Below, piece after piece: positions 36,101 through 48,157 of a DNA stretch of 64,000 bases. The DNA comes from Zygnema cylindricum. Taxonomy: Eukaryota > Streptophyta > Zygnematophyceae > Zygnematales > Zygnemataceae. The notes below the pieces were generated by a model. It was not told the origin of the DNA. It was given only the letters and a program-made list of their open reading frames with translations, and did not search any database. A program made the translations under genes and the position numbers. The stretch spans positions 258,567-322,566 of the forward strand of contig JBBHKE010003409.1 of NCBI GenBank assembly GCA_037447655.1, read 5' to 3'. Position 1 is the stretch's first letter. Each line of letters begins with the position of its first letter.

Positions 36101-37474
36101 TAGAGATAAGGTTTTTGTTCAGCCCCGGAATAAACAATACATCGGAGAATGTTAATATGGATGTCTTTCCTTCTACTATTACTTTCAGATCTACCGATCC
36201 TACAAGAGTAGTGGTGACTATCCTCTCATCCCCGTACTCTATCTCTACGGTGGGAATCTTTCTTATCTTAGTGAACAGGTGACTATCCTTACACATGTGC
36301 ATGGAGGCACCTGAATCTATAATCCAGCCTGCTTTACCTTTCAATCCACCGTAAGCACATTTCTTCCTTCGTGGAATTTTGACCTCAATTTTGGCCTCCA
36401 ATTCATCATCCAAAAGAAGCTCATCGTCCTCGTCCTCGGATTCCGCCTCAAGTACCTGTGTGACAAGGGCCTTTTTTTTCCCTCTCGGGGTACCACCGGT
36501 CTGCCCCTTTTTTAACCGAAGCTCGGTTAGCTTAGTGCACTCTGCCATATAGTGCCCAGGTTTCTTACAAAAATGACATAAACCTTTGGGAGCACTTGGT
36601 TCGAACTTGTCGGCCTGTTTTTTCTGCTCCCTACCCCCATAGTTTCCGACCGGTTTTCGGGAATCCTTGTTCTTCCAATCAGTCGCTGTTGCTAAGGCTT
36701 GGCCACTCTTTCCTCCCCTTCGGAACTGAATCGTATTCTCTTGAACGAGAATCATCCCTACCACTGAGTTCCATATCCACCTTGAGTCTGTTAAGTCCTG
36801 CACACAGTTGACTATGTTCTCGAACTCATCAGGTAACTTCATCAGTAAACAGTTAACCTTTTCTTTTTCACTAAAATCTTTTCCCGCACTCTCTAGCTCT
36901 CTGAAGAGTGTAGCAAGCTCATTGCAAAAATCCAAAATATTTCCCCCTTTGTATACATACTCCTTAACTTTCTGATCAGCCAACTGTTGTTGCTGAATCG
37001 TACCACTTCGGTACATCTCTATGAGAGCCATCCAAAGATCGGATGCCCTTTCTACCTGCAAATGAGGACATGCAAGTCCTTGAGTGAGATGGCGTAGGAT
37101 GAAGTGCTTTGCCGCCATATTGTTGAAGTCCCAGGTTTAAGTATCATTCTCCTTGTTCCTCGGAATAGGTGACATGAATGCCGAACCAGTTGCTATTGGT
37201 GTGGTCGTCTCATTCTCCTTTCCTTTTCCACCACCTCTCCTTCTTTTGTTTCCTCCGTTGAAGGTGGATCCTCTTTCCTGATGAATCTGCTTCCTCCAAA
37301 CCTTGGAGGAATTCCAAGACTTGATGGACGCTCCAGCCGTCCACTCACTATCCCCCAAAACCTTTTTTCGCATAGAGCTCCTATCATCATACTTTCCCTG
37401 TATATGAATCCAATTCCATTAAAGATTGGTACCCTAGAGGGTGGGCCCATAACCTGAAACTCTGAGACCTCCAT
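33122..37474 (-). pseudogene. gag-pol of element B, nearly complete with a few breaks
   Basis: gag starts at 37474, inside the 5' LTR (MEVSEFQVMGPP). After one shift and a TAA at 37,137-37,139, a long frame from 37,118 to 35,067 encodes 683 aa. It holds gag core, zinc knuckle CHFCKKPGHYMAEC, protease DSGASMHMC, integrase HHCC, HTDIWGP, DNGGEY and NGEAERLNRT. A shift near 35,090 leads to the RT frame 35,074-34,289 (KWVFKLKLNP, HQMDIKTAFLHG). A stop follows EGFVEE, then YVDDLLVLSK in 34,246-33,989, another shift, and RNase H with WSDASYGD (33,915-33,253, shifted again near 33,355). The end is near the TAG at 33,122. Autonomous activity is not expected. Confidence 0.9.
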
Positions 37475-38511
37475 AAGTCCTCAGAGTGGACAGCTTCCAA
37501 GAAGCCTCTAGGATAATCCTGACCCCTTTTTGTTTCAGCAAGAATAACTGCCACTCTGGCAGACAAACACTCTGACCACCTGCACCCCTATGAAAGGCAA
37601 GACTCACCTGAGTCGATAGCAAAAAGAATCTCTGAATTTGCTCCCCTGAGCAATAAGTTATGGAGGGTCAAAGTTGACCTTTTGTATAGAAGCTCTCTGG
37701 GAGAGAGGGTCCTATCTCCTAATTTTTCTAAGTCCTATCTCTCTCACATACTCTATCTATTGATGTACGGAACCAATTAGAATAGAGTTCCGTACGCAAA
37801 AGTACAGTTGCCGGTGTACTTTATGTACGGACATTGTACGACATGCCCTAAATGTCGACACATGTCATATCCGGATTCGGTGCCATAATCTCCGGAGATT
37901 CCACGATCCAATGTAATTACGCCACGCGTCATCCGATGTGGCGATGGCCAGAAACCGCTGAAATCTTCTTCCGCGATCTTGGCGCTAATTTCGGCCGTCC
38001 GATTAGAATCGAATTTAATCGTAGCCGTAATAAATACATGCGCGGTATTCGTTTCACTTAAGAAATAAATGCGCGGTATTGATTTCTTGCTCGTACCGTA
38101 TTTCGTACTTATACATTACCGGATCTATGTATACCGTAAACAATTACAGTTAAATGATTTATCCTACGTTTACATGTTTAAGAAATTATCAAACTATATA
38201 CTACGTAATGTTACATCTAGAGTTAACGGCTAAGGCTACCGGCTACTTCCTGTCTGCCGGATGGTAGGTATAAGGATCAATTCCTGTCGCCGGCACATTC
38301 CTTTTAAATAAATAAACCCTAACTAATATAAATTTCCCGTAAACCTCTGGATAGCCTAGGTAGCCATGGCTCTAGCTCCCTCTTCAATTTCTCAGTGACT
38401 GCGACAAGTTTGAGAGTTTGGAGAGAGAAGTTAGAGGTAGACTGCCTCGGCTTCTTTCTATATTTCTATTTAGACCTAGAAAATACTAAAAATATACCAT
38501 TAATTTCTACA
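37455..38511 (-). repeat. 5' LTR of Copia element B
   Basis: 1057 bp, the partner of 32,062-33,109. Directly inside it (plus 37,439-37,454) lies the complement of GGTTATGGGCCCACCC, the position of the primer binding site. The tRNA-like segment is at about 38,228-38,282. Confidence 0.9.
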
Positions 38512-39276
38512 GCTTGAACGCTCTTTCTTCCTCTGCTGCTGTCAATCGTGTTCTCCTGGACAAGTATCATGCGGACCACTCTATTCCACTTCCATGATCT
38601 ATTAGTCATTTCCTGTACTCTGTACACTATATTCTCATACTCGTCGGGTAACTTCATGATGAGAGTGTTAACCTTCATCTTCATTGTACCTGTCCATCCG
38701 ACACTCTCCATCTCCATATACAAACAAGAAAGATCATTACAGTAGTCTAACATCTTTCCCCCTTTGTAAGTATAATTTCCGAACTTTTGCTCTGCCAACT
38801 GGAGCTCCTAAATTGTACCAACTCTATAGATCTCTATCAATCTCACCCACAACTCCTCGGCTTTGTAAACGTGAAGGTGAGAAGTTGCCAAAGCTTGTGT
38901 GAGGTGTCTCAGAATGAAGTTCTTGGCAGCCATGTTGGTGTCTTTTCACATATGAGTATCGGTCTCCATGGTCTTCACGATCGCCGCTCCGGGGGTCATG
39001 GGAATAGGAGCAATAGGAGTAAGAGGTGTCTCCTTTTCTTTCCCCTTTTTGGACACGCTGCTGTCCCCATCATCCGCCTCCTCTGCTGTAGCACATGTTG
39101 CTACAGAAAACCTTATTCCACCAAATCCCGGTGGTGTTCCCTCAGGTCGACGTTTCACTTGTCCACTATCAATACCCCAGTACCGTTTTTCACACAAAGC
39201 CCCTGTCGTCATGGCTTCCTAATAGATAAACCTTGATCCATTGAAGATGGGCACCCTATAGGGTGGGCCCATAACC

Positions 39277-40289
39277 TGCAATTCTGTGTCCTCTATTGGA
39301 CAACAGAATTCAGGAAGCCTTTAGATAGTTATTAAGAACCCACTTTCAATGGCAACCACTGCTACCCAACAAGCCAAGCAGACAATCTGACTGCACCCGT
39401 GTGCAGCCTGAGCTCCTTTAAGTCTTTAGGAAAAAAAATCTTTGAAAACGCCCAACCAGGCGATAAGTTATAGGGTTGCAAAGATGCCTATTTTATACAA
39501 ACCCTCAAAGGGAGAGGTGACTAAAAAAAACAATAAGTCGTGATTCCCTCTAATAACTCCTATCTACAGAAATACGGACCAATAATATTGTTGTATAGTA
39601 CCAAAAAGTACTATTGCCGCTGTACCTTTTGTACGACAAATGTACGACGAGGCTATTACGTTGACGCGTGCCCTCTTTTTACTCGTCCATTGGTTCCTCC
39701 GAATTCTCGCGACCAAATGTGATCTCTCCACGTGGCGCCAGGTCATGCTATGTCACAAAAAGGCAAAGTGACCACTCCGAGATTTCGGCGATGATGTGCG
39801 CTGTTGGATATGAACCGAAATGCAATCTCAGCCATTATAAATACTTGCGCAATATTCGTTTCGCTGTCGAAACAAAACGCTTGGTATTCATTTCGAAATA
39901 GTATCGTAATTCGTACTTTACAAAATTGTATCTATGCACGCCATATACAGTTTCAGTTTTATGAGTTTGTTCACTCTTAAATAAATATGTATCTATCATA
40001 CCCTATAACATTTAGCATTGGCCTAGTCTCATAGGATAAAGCTGACCGCTACTGGCCAACTTGACGGACGGCAGGTACCTGGATTAAGTCTTGGGTCCGT
40101 CAGGGTTCTTTTTAGTAACCTACTAAAAATAACTGCCTGTTGAAACCACCCTCTCTATCCTTCAGTGACTACAACAAGTATGGGGGCTAGAGAGAGGAGG
40201 TGGAGGAAGGTTGTCCGTCCTTTCCTTTTTCTTTTTATACTAACATATTTATACTTAGAAAATACTATAGAAATCTATTAATTTCAACC
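39277..40289 (-). repeat. 5' LTR of Copia element A
   Basis: 1013 bp, the partner of 27,449-28,468. Its outermost base is changed (the sense strand starts GG instead of TG). The GTGGT duplication right after 40,289 fixes the edge. Confidence 0.88.
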
Positions 40290-40667
40290 GTGGTAGAGGA
40301 TGTTGGAGAAAGCACCGTGTTGGACACACGGAAGGAAAAGAGGAAGGGGAAATTCACACCGATGGCTTATGAATCGGTTTTAGTAGCAGATGTTCAGAAA
40401 ACCGAGGCTAATAATAGTGAAATCTAGGATTTTAACAATACCGTGGTGACTCATTTTATTCTCGGGCCTCTTACTCAAGCATTGGCTACGCCTCATCTTC
40501 ATGTGGACAGGGCGGACGAGTTGTGGGAGGCTCTTGTCAACATTTACAAGAGTGGTACGATTCATCACCACAAGCTGGCAGATCAAAAGGTACAGGCATA
40601 TGTGTACAAAGGGGGAAAGATGTTAGATTTTTGTAATGACTTGGCCGGGTTATTTATGGAGCACCGT

Positions 40668-40769
40668 ATCGTGCACGCATGCAGAATATCGCGCGTGCGA
40701 GCACAATATTGTGCGTGCGTGCGCGATATCGTGTACGCATGCAAAATATTGTGCGCGCATGCGTCCGAT
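40668..40769. repeat. Tandem array of 20-bp quasi-palindromes inside gag of element C
   Basis: Four 20-bp units plus one of 22 bp follow each other. Unit 1 is ATCGTGCACGCATGCAGAAT, unit 3 is ATTGTGCGTGCGTGCGCGAT and unit 4 is ATCGTGTACGCATGCAAAAT. Each starts ATYG and is close to its own reverse complement. GCACAATATTGTGC at the unit 2/3 joint is a perfect palindrome. The array replaces about 24 codons found in element B between the DFCND and YENIV motifs, and the gag frame remains open through it. Confidence 0.85.
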
Positions 40770-43700
40770 ACCATGCGGCATGACAAGTATGAAAACATTG
40801 TTAAGAGGGTTCAGGACTTGCCAGATCATCGATGGACCTGGAACTCCGTCATGGAAATGATTTTGGTTTGGGAAAGCACAATTAAGATTCGAAGAGGAGG
40901 AAAGAGTGTTCAGGCATTGGCTGCTGGGACTGACTAAGGGGATAAGGATTCCAAGAAACCTTATGGAAACTTTGGTGGAGGAGGAAGAGGAAATCAATTT
41001 GATGGATCTAGATCGAGGGCTCTGAATGGGCTTTGTCACTTTTGTAAGTAGCCGAGACATTACATGGCGGAGTGCATTAAACTGACAGAGTTGAGATTGA
41101 AAGAGGAACAGGTCTAAAAACTTGTCGTAAGGAAAAAGAAGGCATTTGTGGCAACACAAGTTATCGGAGAGGATTCTGATGAGAACGATGGAGAACTTCT
41201 TCTCAACGAGGAGTTGGAGGTGAAAGGTGAGCAAGAGATTCAAAGGAGGGAAAATTGTGCTTTCGGTCGAGTAAGAGAAGCTCTTGAAGAAGGATGGATT
41301 ATTGATTCATGAGCCTCTATGCATATGTGTAGAGAAAAACCATTGTTTACCAAGATGAGAAAGATCCCTTACTGTAGAGATAGAGTATGGGGATGGGAGA
41401 ATAGTGACCACTAATTCAGTGGGATGAGTGGATTAGAGAGTCTTAGTTGATGGAAAGACATCTATAGTCACTTTCTCTGATGTTCTTTTTATTCTAGAGT
41501 TGAACAAGAATCTTATCTCTACGTCGGTCTTAGATGATAAGGGTTTTATGACTAGTACTAAGAAATGAGTCTTTGTTGCTAGCTATGAGAATGAAGTGTT
41601 CTTCACAGCTAGAAAAAGTAGCCAAGGAATGTTTAGGCTGAATTTGAGTAATGGCAAGACGGGAGTTTACTATGCTGGTGTAAATGATTTGATGATGTGG
41701 CATAAAAGATTAGGACATGCACATCTAGATAGATTGAAGGAAATGAAGAAAAATGGTGTAGTTGAGGGAATACATTTTGGATATAATGAGACTTTGGATA
41801 ATTGTAGTGGGTGTGCTCAAAGAAAAGCCCACAGATTGCCTTTTCCGGAAGCCGCAACATATAAGGGTGAAAAGGTTTTAGACTTGGTTCATACTGACAT
41901 ATGGGGACCCGCCAAAGTGCTATCAGTTGGAAGGAAAAGATTTATGCTTACTATCACTGATGATTGGTCTAGATACTCTAGAGTATATTTCTTGAAAAAC
42001 AAATCTGAGGCTTCGGCTTATTTTAAGTAGTATAAAGCATGGAGTGAAAAACTTCATGAGACACCTATAAAGAGAGTGAGGAGTGATAATGGGGGGGAAT
42101 TCACTTCTAATGAGTTTGAGGATTACTTGAAAGAGGAAGGGGTTCAACACCAAAAGAATTTCCCAAAGAACCCATAACAAAACGGTGTTGCCGAGAGACT
42201 GAATCGGACATTAAGTGATAGTGCCCGTAGTATGTTGACAGATCAAAAGATAAGAAAAGGTTTTTGGGATGAAGCTATGAATTGTGCTAACTATCTCAAA
42301 AATAGAGTCTTTACCTCGGCGGTAAAAGGACAAACACCTTATGAAAGATGGACCTGGAAAAAACCAAATATTTCACACTTAAAGGTGTTTGGAAGTCAAG
42401 TATTTAGTCTAAACACATAAAAATCTGATTGAAAAATAGATGAAAGAGGAAAGCCAGGATACTTACTTGGGTATGATGAAAATTTAAAGGGGTATAAAGT
42501 TTATGATCTCGGAAGAGAAGACATAATTCTAGTAAAACACTTGATAGTTATGGATGAAAGAAAGTCCATAGATCCCTTTAAGTACACTAAACCAATCAGA
42601 ATTATAATTCAAATCCGAAAATGAGTTAGATTCAGATTCTTCTAACCGAACTTCGGTTTAGCCTGACCTTGCAGAAGAGGAACAATAGACCGAGAGTGAC
42701 CCTCCCTTGGAGTCACAACTTCCGGTTCAAACTCAAGAAGAAAACAAGGAAAGACCGGAAATGGACGGTGAACGTCCGGAGATAGACTCCACGGATAGAG
42801 GAGAAGTTGTTCAGAGAAACCGAAGACTACCCTCCATCCCAGCGTCAGAGTTTGAAAGAGGGAGGAGAAGCAACAAGAGACTTCAAGAGAGACAAGTGAA
42901 CAACAAGGTAATTAAGCTGTCATATTTGAGCGAACCCCAGACTTACTCGAAAGCAGTTAATAGTCCGGAACGTAATAGACGGGTGACAACTATTAATGAT
43001 GAGATGGCTTATATTATTGAAGCAAACACATGGGAGTTGGTGGATTGTCCTCCGGATAGAAAGCCAATAGGATGCAAGTGGGTATTTAAGTTGAAGCTCA
43101 ATCCGGATAATACTATTGAGCGATACAAGGCCAGATTGGTGGCAAAGGGGTTTACACAAAAGGAGGGAATCAATTATGAGGAGACCTTTTCTCCGGTTGT
43201 TAGATTTCCCTCTGTCCGGATTCTACTTAGTCTAGCGGCAGCAGAAGACATGGAAGTGCACCAAGTGGACATCAAAACCGCTTTCTTACACGGAGAATTG
43301 GAAGAAGAGATCTTCATGCGACAACTGGAAGGATTTGTGGAGAAAGGGGAAGAAAGTAAGGTGTGCAGATTGATAAAGTCCCTTTATGGACTAAAGCAAG
43401 CTCCGCGCCAATGGAACAAAAAGCTAGACTAGTTTTAACGAGTTTAGGATATATCCGAATTAGTTCAGATCATTCCATCTACTTATTTGAGGATGAGGAA
43501 GGTATAATTTTCATTGCCATCTATGTTGATGATTTGCTTGTTTTGAGTAAATCAATGGAGAAAGTTAATGGATTGAAAAAGGATCTAAAGAGTAAATTTG
43601 AAATGAACGACTTGGGGGAAGCAAAGTATATTTTGGGAATTCGGATGGAGAGGGATAGAGAGAATAAAACAATAAGACTAACTCAAAACGAAGCAATAGG

Positions 43701-44530
43701 AAATATGCTTTAAAAATTTCAAATGGATAAAGCAAATAGTTGTACGACTCCAGTCAACTTAAAAAAGGAAAATATGGGGAGCTCAAAAGAGAGAGTTTTC
43801 ATCTTGAATAATGAGTGAGGACATGAGGAAAGCTAGTTTATGCAAACTATTCCATACAAACATGTTGTCGATAGTTTGATCTATTTTATAAACTGTACTC
43901 GTCCTAATATAGCAACAGATGTAGGGATATTAAGTAGGAGTCTGAATGATTATAGGAAGAAAGATTGGGAAGCGACCAAAATGGTCATGGGATACTTGAA
44001 AGGAACAAGAGATCTGTGGTTGCATTTGGGAAGGGATAATACTGACATCACCACTTGGAGTGATGCTAGCTATGGGGATGCTCCTATGAGGAGGTGTATT
44101 TTTGGGTATGTGTTATATGTTGGGAATGGGGCTTGCTGTTAAAGTAATAAGCAACAAAATGTGATTGCTCAGTCCACCACGGAGGCGGAGTATATGGCCT
44201 CTTGTTCCATTGGGAAAGAATTAATGTGGGTGAAATCTTTGCTTGAAGAACTTGGATATATGAAAAGTGAAGTGCAAAACATTTTTTGTGATAATCAAGC
44301 TGCAATTGCAATTGCAGCAAATCCTAAGCATCAGTTTAAAGCAAAACATATAGACATTCGGTTTAACTTTGTAAGAGAGAGGGTTGAGAATAAAATAATT
44401 TCTTTGGAATATAGATCGAATGGAGAAATGGTAGCAGATATGATGACTAAGTTTGTTCCTTCTCCCAAATTGTTATTTTGTAAGGAGAAATGTGGGTTGA
44501 AACAAAAGATAGACTATAAAATAAAGGGAG

Positions 44531-45404
44531 TGTTTAAAAAATGTATTTTATATTCTATCTCTTGTGGTAGTCTATGGTTATTCTACAGTTCTCATACTTG
44601 TTGTATTCACTAAGAACTAGCAAGCAGCCATGGCTGTCTCATACAGATAAGAAGACGGGCAGAAGACAAAGCCCTTGCAAAAGATAGCCTCCTAAGAGTG
44701 GAATTGATCTTGTGACCTCTCGGATAATTGTCGTACGGCGTAGTTGATAGCCTTATCCAATTGCTCTTGATGAAGCGTTACGTAGACTAGATGAGATTAT
44801 TATTAAAATAGTGACGCGACAACATATATGAAACAAAATGAACATGAAACGTCCAATACTGCACGAAAACTGTACAATACGAAACAACAATTAATTTCAA
44901 CGACGAAACCAAATGTAGTTCGCGATAGACAGCTCGCAGAGGAGCCAAAATTTCGGGGTGGACATTGGGTCTGTAGCCAACATCGTGTGATGACTCGGCA
45001 TATTGGAAACGGATACGGGAGGGACTACGCGAACGACACGTCACCAGCCATGCCGCATTAGTGGTTTATAAGAAGTAAACGACCATACCTTCTTATACCT
45101 TTATGCCATTTGATTGGTTAGGGTACACTAGTAGTAGGTTTTGTGAGGGAGTTTAGGACTTAGGAAAAATTAAGGTAGCCGCCTCTCTTCATAGTGCTTT
45201 TGTATATATAGGCCATCTTTGGCCTACCATAACTTAATGGTCCGGTGAGCAATTGCAGTAATTCTTTTTGCTGCAAACTCAAAGGAGTCCACCTTACACA
45301 TGGGTGTGGTCGGTCAGAGATTTTGCAGGGTGGCATTTACTCATTGCCAAAGTCAAATGTGCAAATATAATCCTTAAGGCTTCATATAAGTTGGGCATTT
45401 TGTG
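44531..45404 (+). repeat. 3' LTR of Copia element C, end truncated or replaced
   Basis: It starts TGTTTAAAAAATG directly after the polypurine tract. It follows the left LTR to GGGCATTTTGTG (about 45,404), where similarity stops about 25 bp short of the expected CA end. It holds the second copy of the antisense tRNA-like segment (about 44,700-44,770). Confidence 0.75.
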
Positions 45405-47355
45405 GAAAATACGGTTTTTTCATGAAAGTCAGCAGAGTGAAGGAGATCTCTGAGGTACATTGACGCGGTACACTTGAGAAGTACACGTACGTAATACGCA
45501 AGTACGGATTTCCATACGAAAATGGTCGGTTTCGAAATCTTTGAAGATTTTAGAGATTTGATCGTTGACTTACGTGGAGCCACTCAAATCAGAACACGTA
45601 TATAAAAACTTGTTTACAAACAATACGCGATGTAACCGAGGCCTCTGTTATACAGAAATTTTGCTGTCCGTACTATTACAGAGACCTCTTGATGTAACCA
45701 TACCCTAATTACCTCCGACGGTACAGATATTTCCTCTGCGGGTACAGACATTACCTTCGATCGTACAGATATTGCGTTCAAACTTTGCATTTTAAGATTC
45801 TTTCAAGATTTTATGCATCGAATATTAACCGACGTGTTACAACCAGAATAAGCCACGCAAATAAAAAGTGGTTTACTGTCGCGACCTAATGGAAGGCACG
45901 CCTTTCAATAAAATTTTCCGTACAATTACTGAGACGCCTAATGGAAGTCCACCCTAAGTGGCGAAAAATATTGTTAACCGTAATAGCGATACACGGTGGT
46001 ACAGTAGGAGATTATTCGTACTAATAATCTCTGACAGGTATATAAAGAACAAATACATTCTATTTCGCTGGAGATTACGTCAGACACAATCTTTACACAA
46101 TCCAAGATCTTGTTCGATGTGGAGCAGTTTTAGGGTTTCATTCTAGAATCCCATTGGTCATTGGTGTACAGGGAAAAAATGAGACAAAATGGGGAGCGAC
46201 ATATACTTAACGATAGTACAGCGATAATAGTACACGTGTATCGTTCTTAGCATTAATGTTTATCTCGTTAACTGTCCTTGTGCATACGTGTCTAGAAATC
46301 AAGAGGAGAATGCCAATTCGACTTCCGATTTTCACAACCGTCCAATCACAAAGCAGATGTTTAAGGGGGCGAAACTATAAAAAAAACATTAATGGTACGT
46401 CCCCATGTATTAAAGTATTGTCTTTAATTTGTCGTTTTGACCAAAAACGCAGTTCCGTACGAGAAAAACTTTAGCCGTACAAAAAAACCAATTCTTTGAA
46501 ATTACAACAAACCTCAAGTATATACTTTGACTGTACTTCATGTATGTCGTCATGTGAACGCATTTTGGCGTTTTCCTTTTTTCGACCCCTAAGCAAGAGA
46601 ATCCAGCCCGTCAAAAAACTTCATCAAAAATCACCTCGCGACCTGATTTTAGGGAAAGTACCGCCCAAACAACGAGTGAAAAATGACCCACGCACGCATT
46701 ACACGAGTGGGAAAATTTTGGGACGAGGGAGAGTACTCGTTATTTTTCTCTCTGTCCGTCACATGCATGTACGGAAAAGACGAGGATGTACGGAAAAAAA
46801 TCTGCAAGGGTCTTGGACCTCCAATTTCATTCATGGGTCCTCGGTAGAATTTTGCATCTCGTCGCCTCTCCCCTCTCCCTCTCACACTATCACTTTTATC
46901 TCACACTTTTTAGAATGAGGCACGACAAAACTGGTACAAATGAAAGATATTTGAAAAATAATTATTTTGACTACCTTTATGCATATTTTTATGGCAAGTA
47001 GAGCGAAAAAAGTAGAGAAAACGAAATCGGGTATCCATGGCCGAAAGTTCTTGAATCTGTGACGTCACAAATGAGCGTGACGTCACAATGATACAAAACC
47101 CTAAACATCTGCCATGTCACAAAATTACAAAAATATAGACGTCTACAACTGTGGCAGTTTTTGTTGGCGTCACCAATTTCGTAGTTGTCGTCAACCGTCA
47201 CAAAGTTGTACCTACGTCTACAACCGTCACATGTCCAAGTTTCGATGTCATTTTCGCACATAGGGACGCTTTTCAAAGTAGTACGGAACACTTCACTACA
47301 GTCCAAAATACTTTTTCAAAGTATCGGTTCCATGGGGAAGTACCCTAACACATGC
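45405..47355. other. Intergenic DNA with fragments of TIR elements
   Basis: The right end of an M2-type element (GCCTAATGGAAGTCCACCC followed by TAA) stops at 45,954; its left end was not found. M3-like ends occur at about 45,990 (GCGATACACGGTG) and in decayed form at 46,230-46,395. The stretch 46,780-47,110 is related to 59,520-59,640 and 61,300-61,560 (CTCTCCCTCTCACAC; 'gagcgtgacgtca'), a dispersed repeat with no clear ends. No gene is seen. Confidence 0.45.
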
Positions 47356-47578
47356 CACCTCGAATCGTTATTAGCGTCAATGTTTTTTTCGCCACTTAAA
47401 ACATCTTTTCTCCGTACACACTTGTTGGATTTTCAATTTGAGACCGCCAATCGGAAGCTGAGAATGTTACCTTTAAATCGCAGCCGTCAGATCCACAATC
47501 CTACAAATGTGTACGGGGAAAATATGTTTTAACCTTTAAGTGGCGAAAAAACATTGACGCTAATAGCGATTCACGGTG
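47356..47578. mobile_element. Hairpin MITE (family M3)
   Basis: It begins CACCTCGAATCGTTATTAGC after a degraded TA and ends GCTAATAGCGATTCACGGTG before TA (47579-47580). The inner arms (GCCACTTAAAACATCTTTTC and its near inverse) make almost the whole 223 bp a foldback. Confidence 0.8.
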
Positions 47579-47756
47579 TAGCTTCGAGGTCGATTGCAAA
47601 GTACTGTACGGCGACCATGAAAATAGACCGCGAAATCTCACTGACTGAAATACGTCAGCCGCGGAGAATCAAGTTAGGCCAACAATTTTGTTAAGCGTGT
47701 ACTTTATAGCAAGTAAAAGGATAAGAAAATGACACGTGTATCCAGGATGTTAACTA

Positions 47757-47973
47757 CACCGCCAATCGCTATTAGCGTTGTGTACGCTAATCCCGTCCCG
47801 CTTTTTTTTGTTTTTATTCTCAAATAGAATTATCCACACTATTTAAAAAAAGCCCTAATTCCTAAATAGAAAAATCGATTTCTTCCAAAATTTCCAAATT
47901 CCCAATTAGCGTACACCACGCTAAATAATAGTATACGCTAATCAAACCTACACGCTAATAGCGATTGGCGGTG
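47757..47973. mobile_element. Hairpin MITE (family M3, short form)
   Basis: The TIRs CACCGCCAATCGCTATTAGC and GCTAATAGCGATTGGCGGTG are perfect. TA flanks both sides (47755-47756 and 47974-47975). It is 217 bp long and non-coding, the cleanest copy of its TIR in the window. Confidence 0.88.
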
Positions 47974-48157
47974 TACAGTAGCATGCGTGTGAGATATTTA
48001 CACGTGTGAAGGAAAATATACTCGTACGTGACAACTAGCCGAAATAGTCCAAAATATTACCTTTCCTCGGATTCTCCTCCCATCCTCGAGGACTATTGGA
48101 GAGCATTACTTTTTACTATTTTAGCGGCGAAACGATATCAACTAGAAGAATTGCACA

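Larger units (their letters stand above)
32062..38511 (-). mobile_element. Copia element B, innermost and youngest
   Basis: Full-length, 6,450 bp, with LTRs at 32062-33109 and 37455-38511 that begin and end TG...CA and differ by only a few bases per hundred where compared. The flanks TCTTG (32057-32061) and GCTTG (38512-38516) match in 4 of 5 bases. Joining the flanks restores the gag frame of element A, which shows the insertion site directly. Confidence 0.92.
28482..39260 (-). pseudogene. gag-pol of element A, decayed and split by element B
   Basis: Sense is the minus strand. gag lies at about 39,260-38,517 and continues left of element B from 32,061. It includes LCEKRYWGIDSG and YKGGKMLDYCND, and a degraded zinc knuckle at about 31,900-31,960. 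Protease-linked sequence (ILTFSNVLYIPHLSKKF) lies at 31,229-31,675. Integrase (GFAQGKAHRLPF, HTDIWGP, DNGGEY, NGVAERLNRT) lies at 30,734-31,204. RT fragments lie at 29,461-30,002, with DDLLVLSK at about 29,470. RNase H is at 28,538-28,846 and ends near the TAG at 28,482. At least five frameshifts or stops break it, so it is not functional. Confidence 0.85.
27449..40289 (-). mobile_element. Copia element A, inserted in gag of element C
   Basis: Both LTRs are present (27449-28468 and 39277-40289) and the flanks carry the identical 5-bp duplication GTGGT at 27444-27448 and 40290-40294. On the sense (minus) strand the LTR reads TGTTGAAATT...GAATTGCA. The polypurine tract TTAGGGGAG precedes the 3' LTR at 28,469. 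Element B sits inside it; without B its length is about 6.4 kb. Confidence 0.92.
27225..44613 (+). pseudogene. gag-pol of element C, broken and split by element A
   Basis: gag opens at 27225 (MEVIPLQFMGP...), within the LTR, and runs to the insertion at 27,443. It continues from 40,295, with the gag core (QALATPHLHVDRADELW) from 40,443. Visible pol parts are a damaged zinc knuckle (about 41,030-41,070) and a protease region with Ser-stop-Ala where DSGA is expected (about 41,305). Integrase HHCC/GCAQRKAHRLPF and HTDIWGP lie at 41,596-42,030. RT is at 42,707-43,432, with YVDDLL at about 43,524. RNase H lies at 43,840-44,613. Stops occur at, among others, 40,427, 40,937, 42,030, 42,420 and 43,432. 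The last frame runs through the polypurine tract into the LTR. Confidence 0.85.
26295..45404 (+). mobile_element. Copia element C, outermost of three nested retrotransposons
   Basis: The left LTR is 26295-27244. Internal sequence starts at 27245 and is interrupted at 27,443 by element A. It resumes at 40,295 and reaches the polypurine tract AATAAAGGGAG just before the right LTR at 44,531. Domain order is gag, protease, integrase, RT and RNase H, that is, Ty1/copia. Many stops and frameshifts show it is the oldest of the three. The right LTR loses similarity near 45,404 and no target duplication was found there. Confidence 0.88.

Noticed and set aside
40668-40769. CRISPR-like array
   Set aside because: Units are directly adjacent without spacers, self-complementary, and in a plant retrotransposon.
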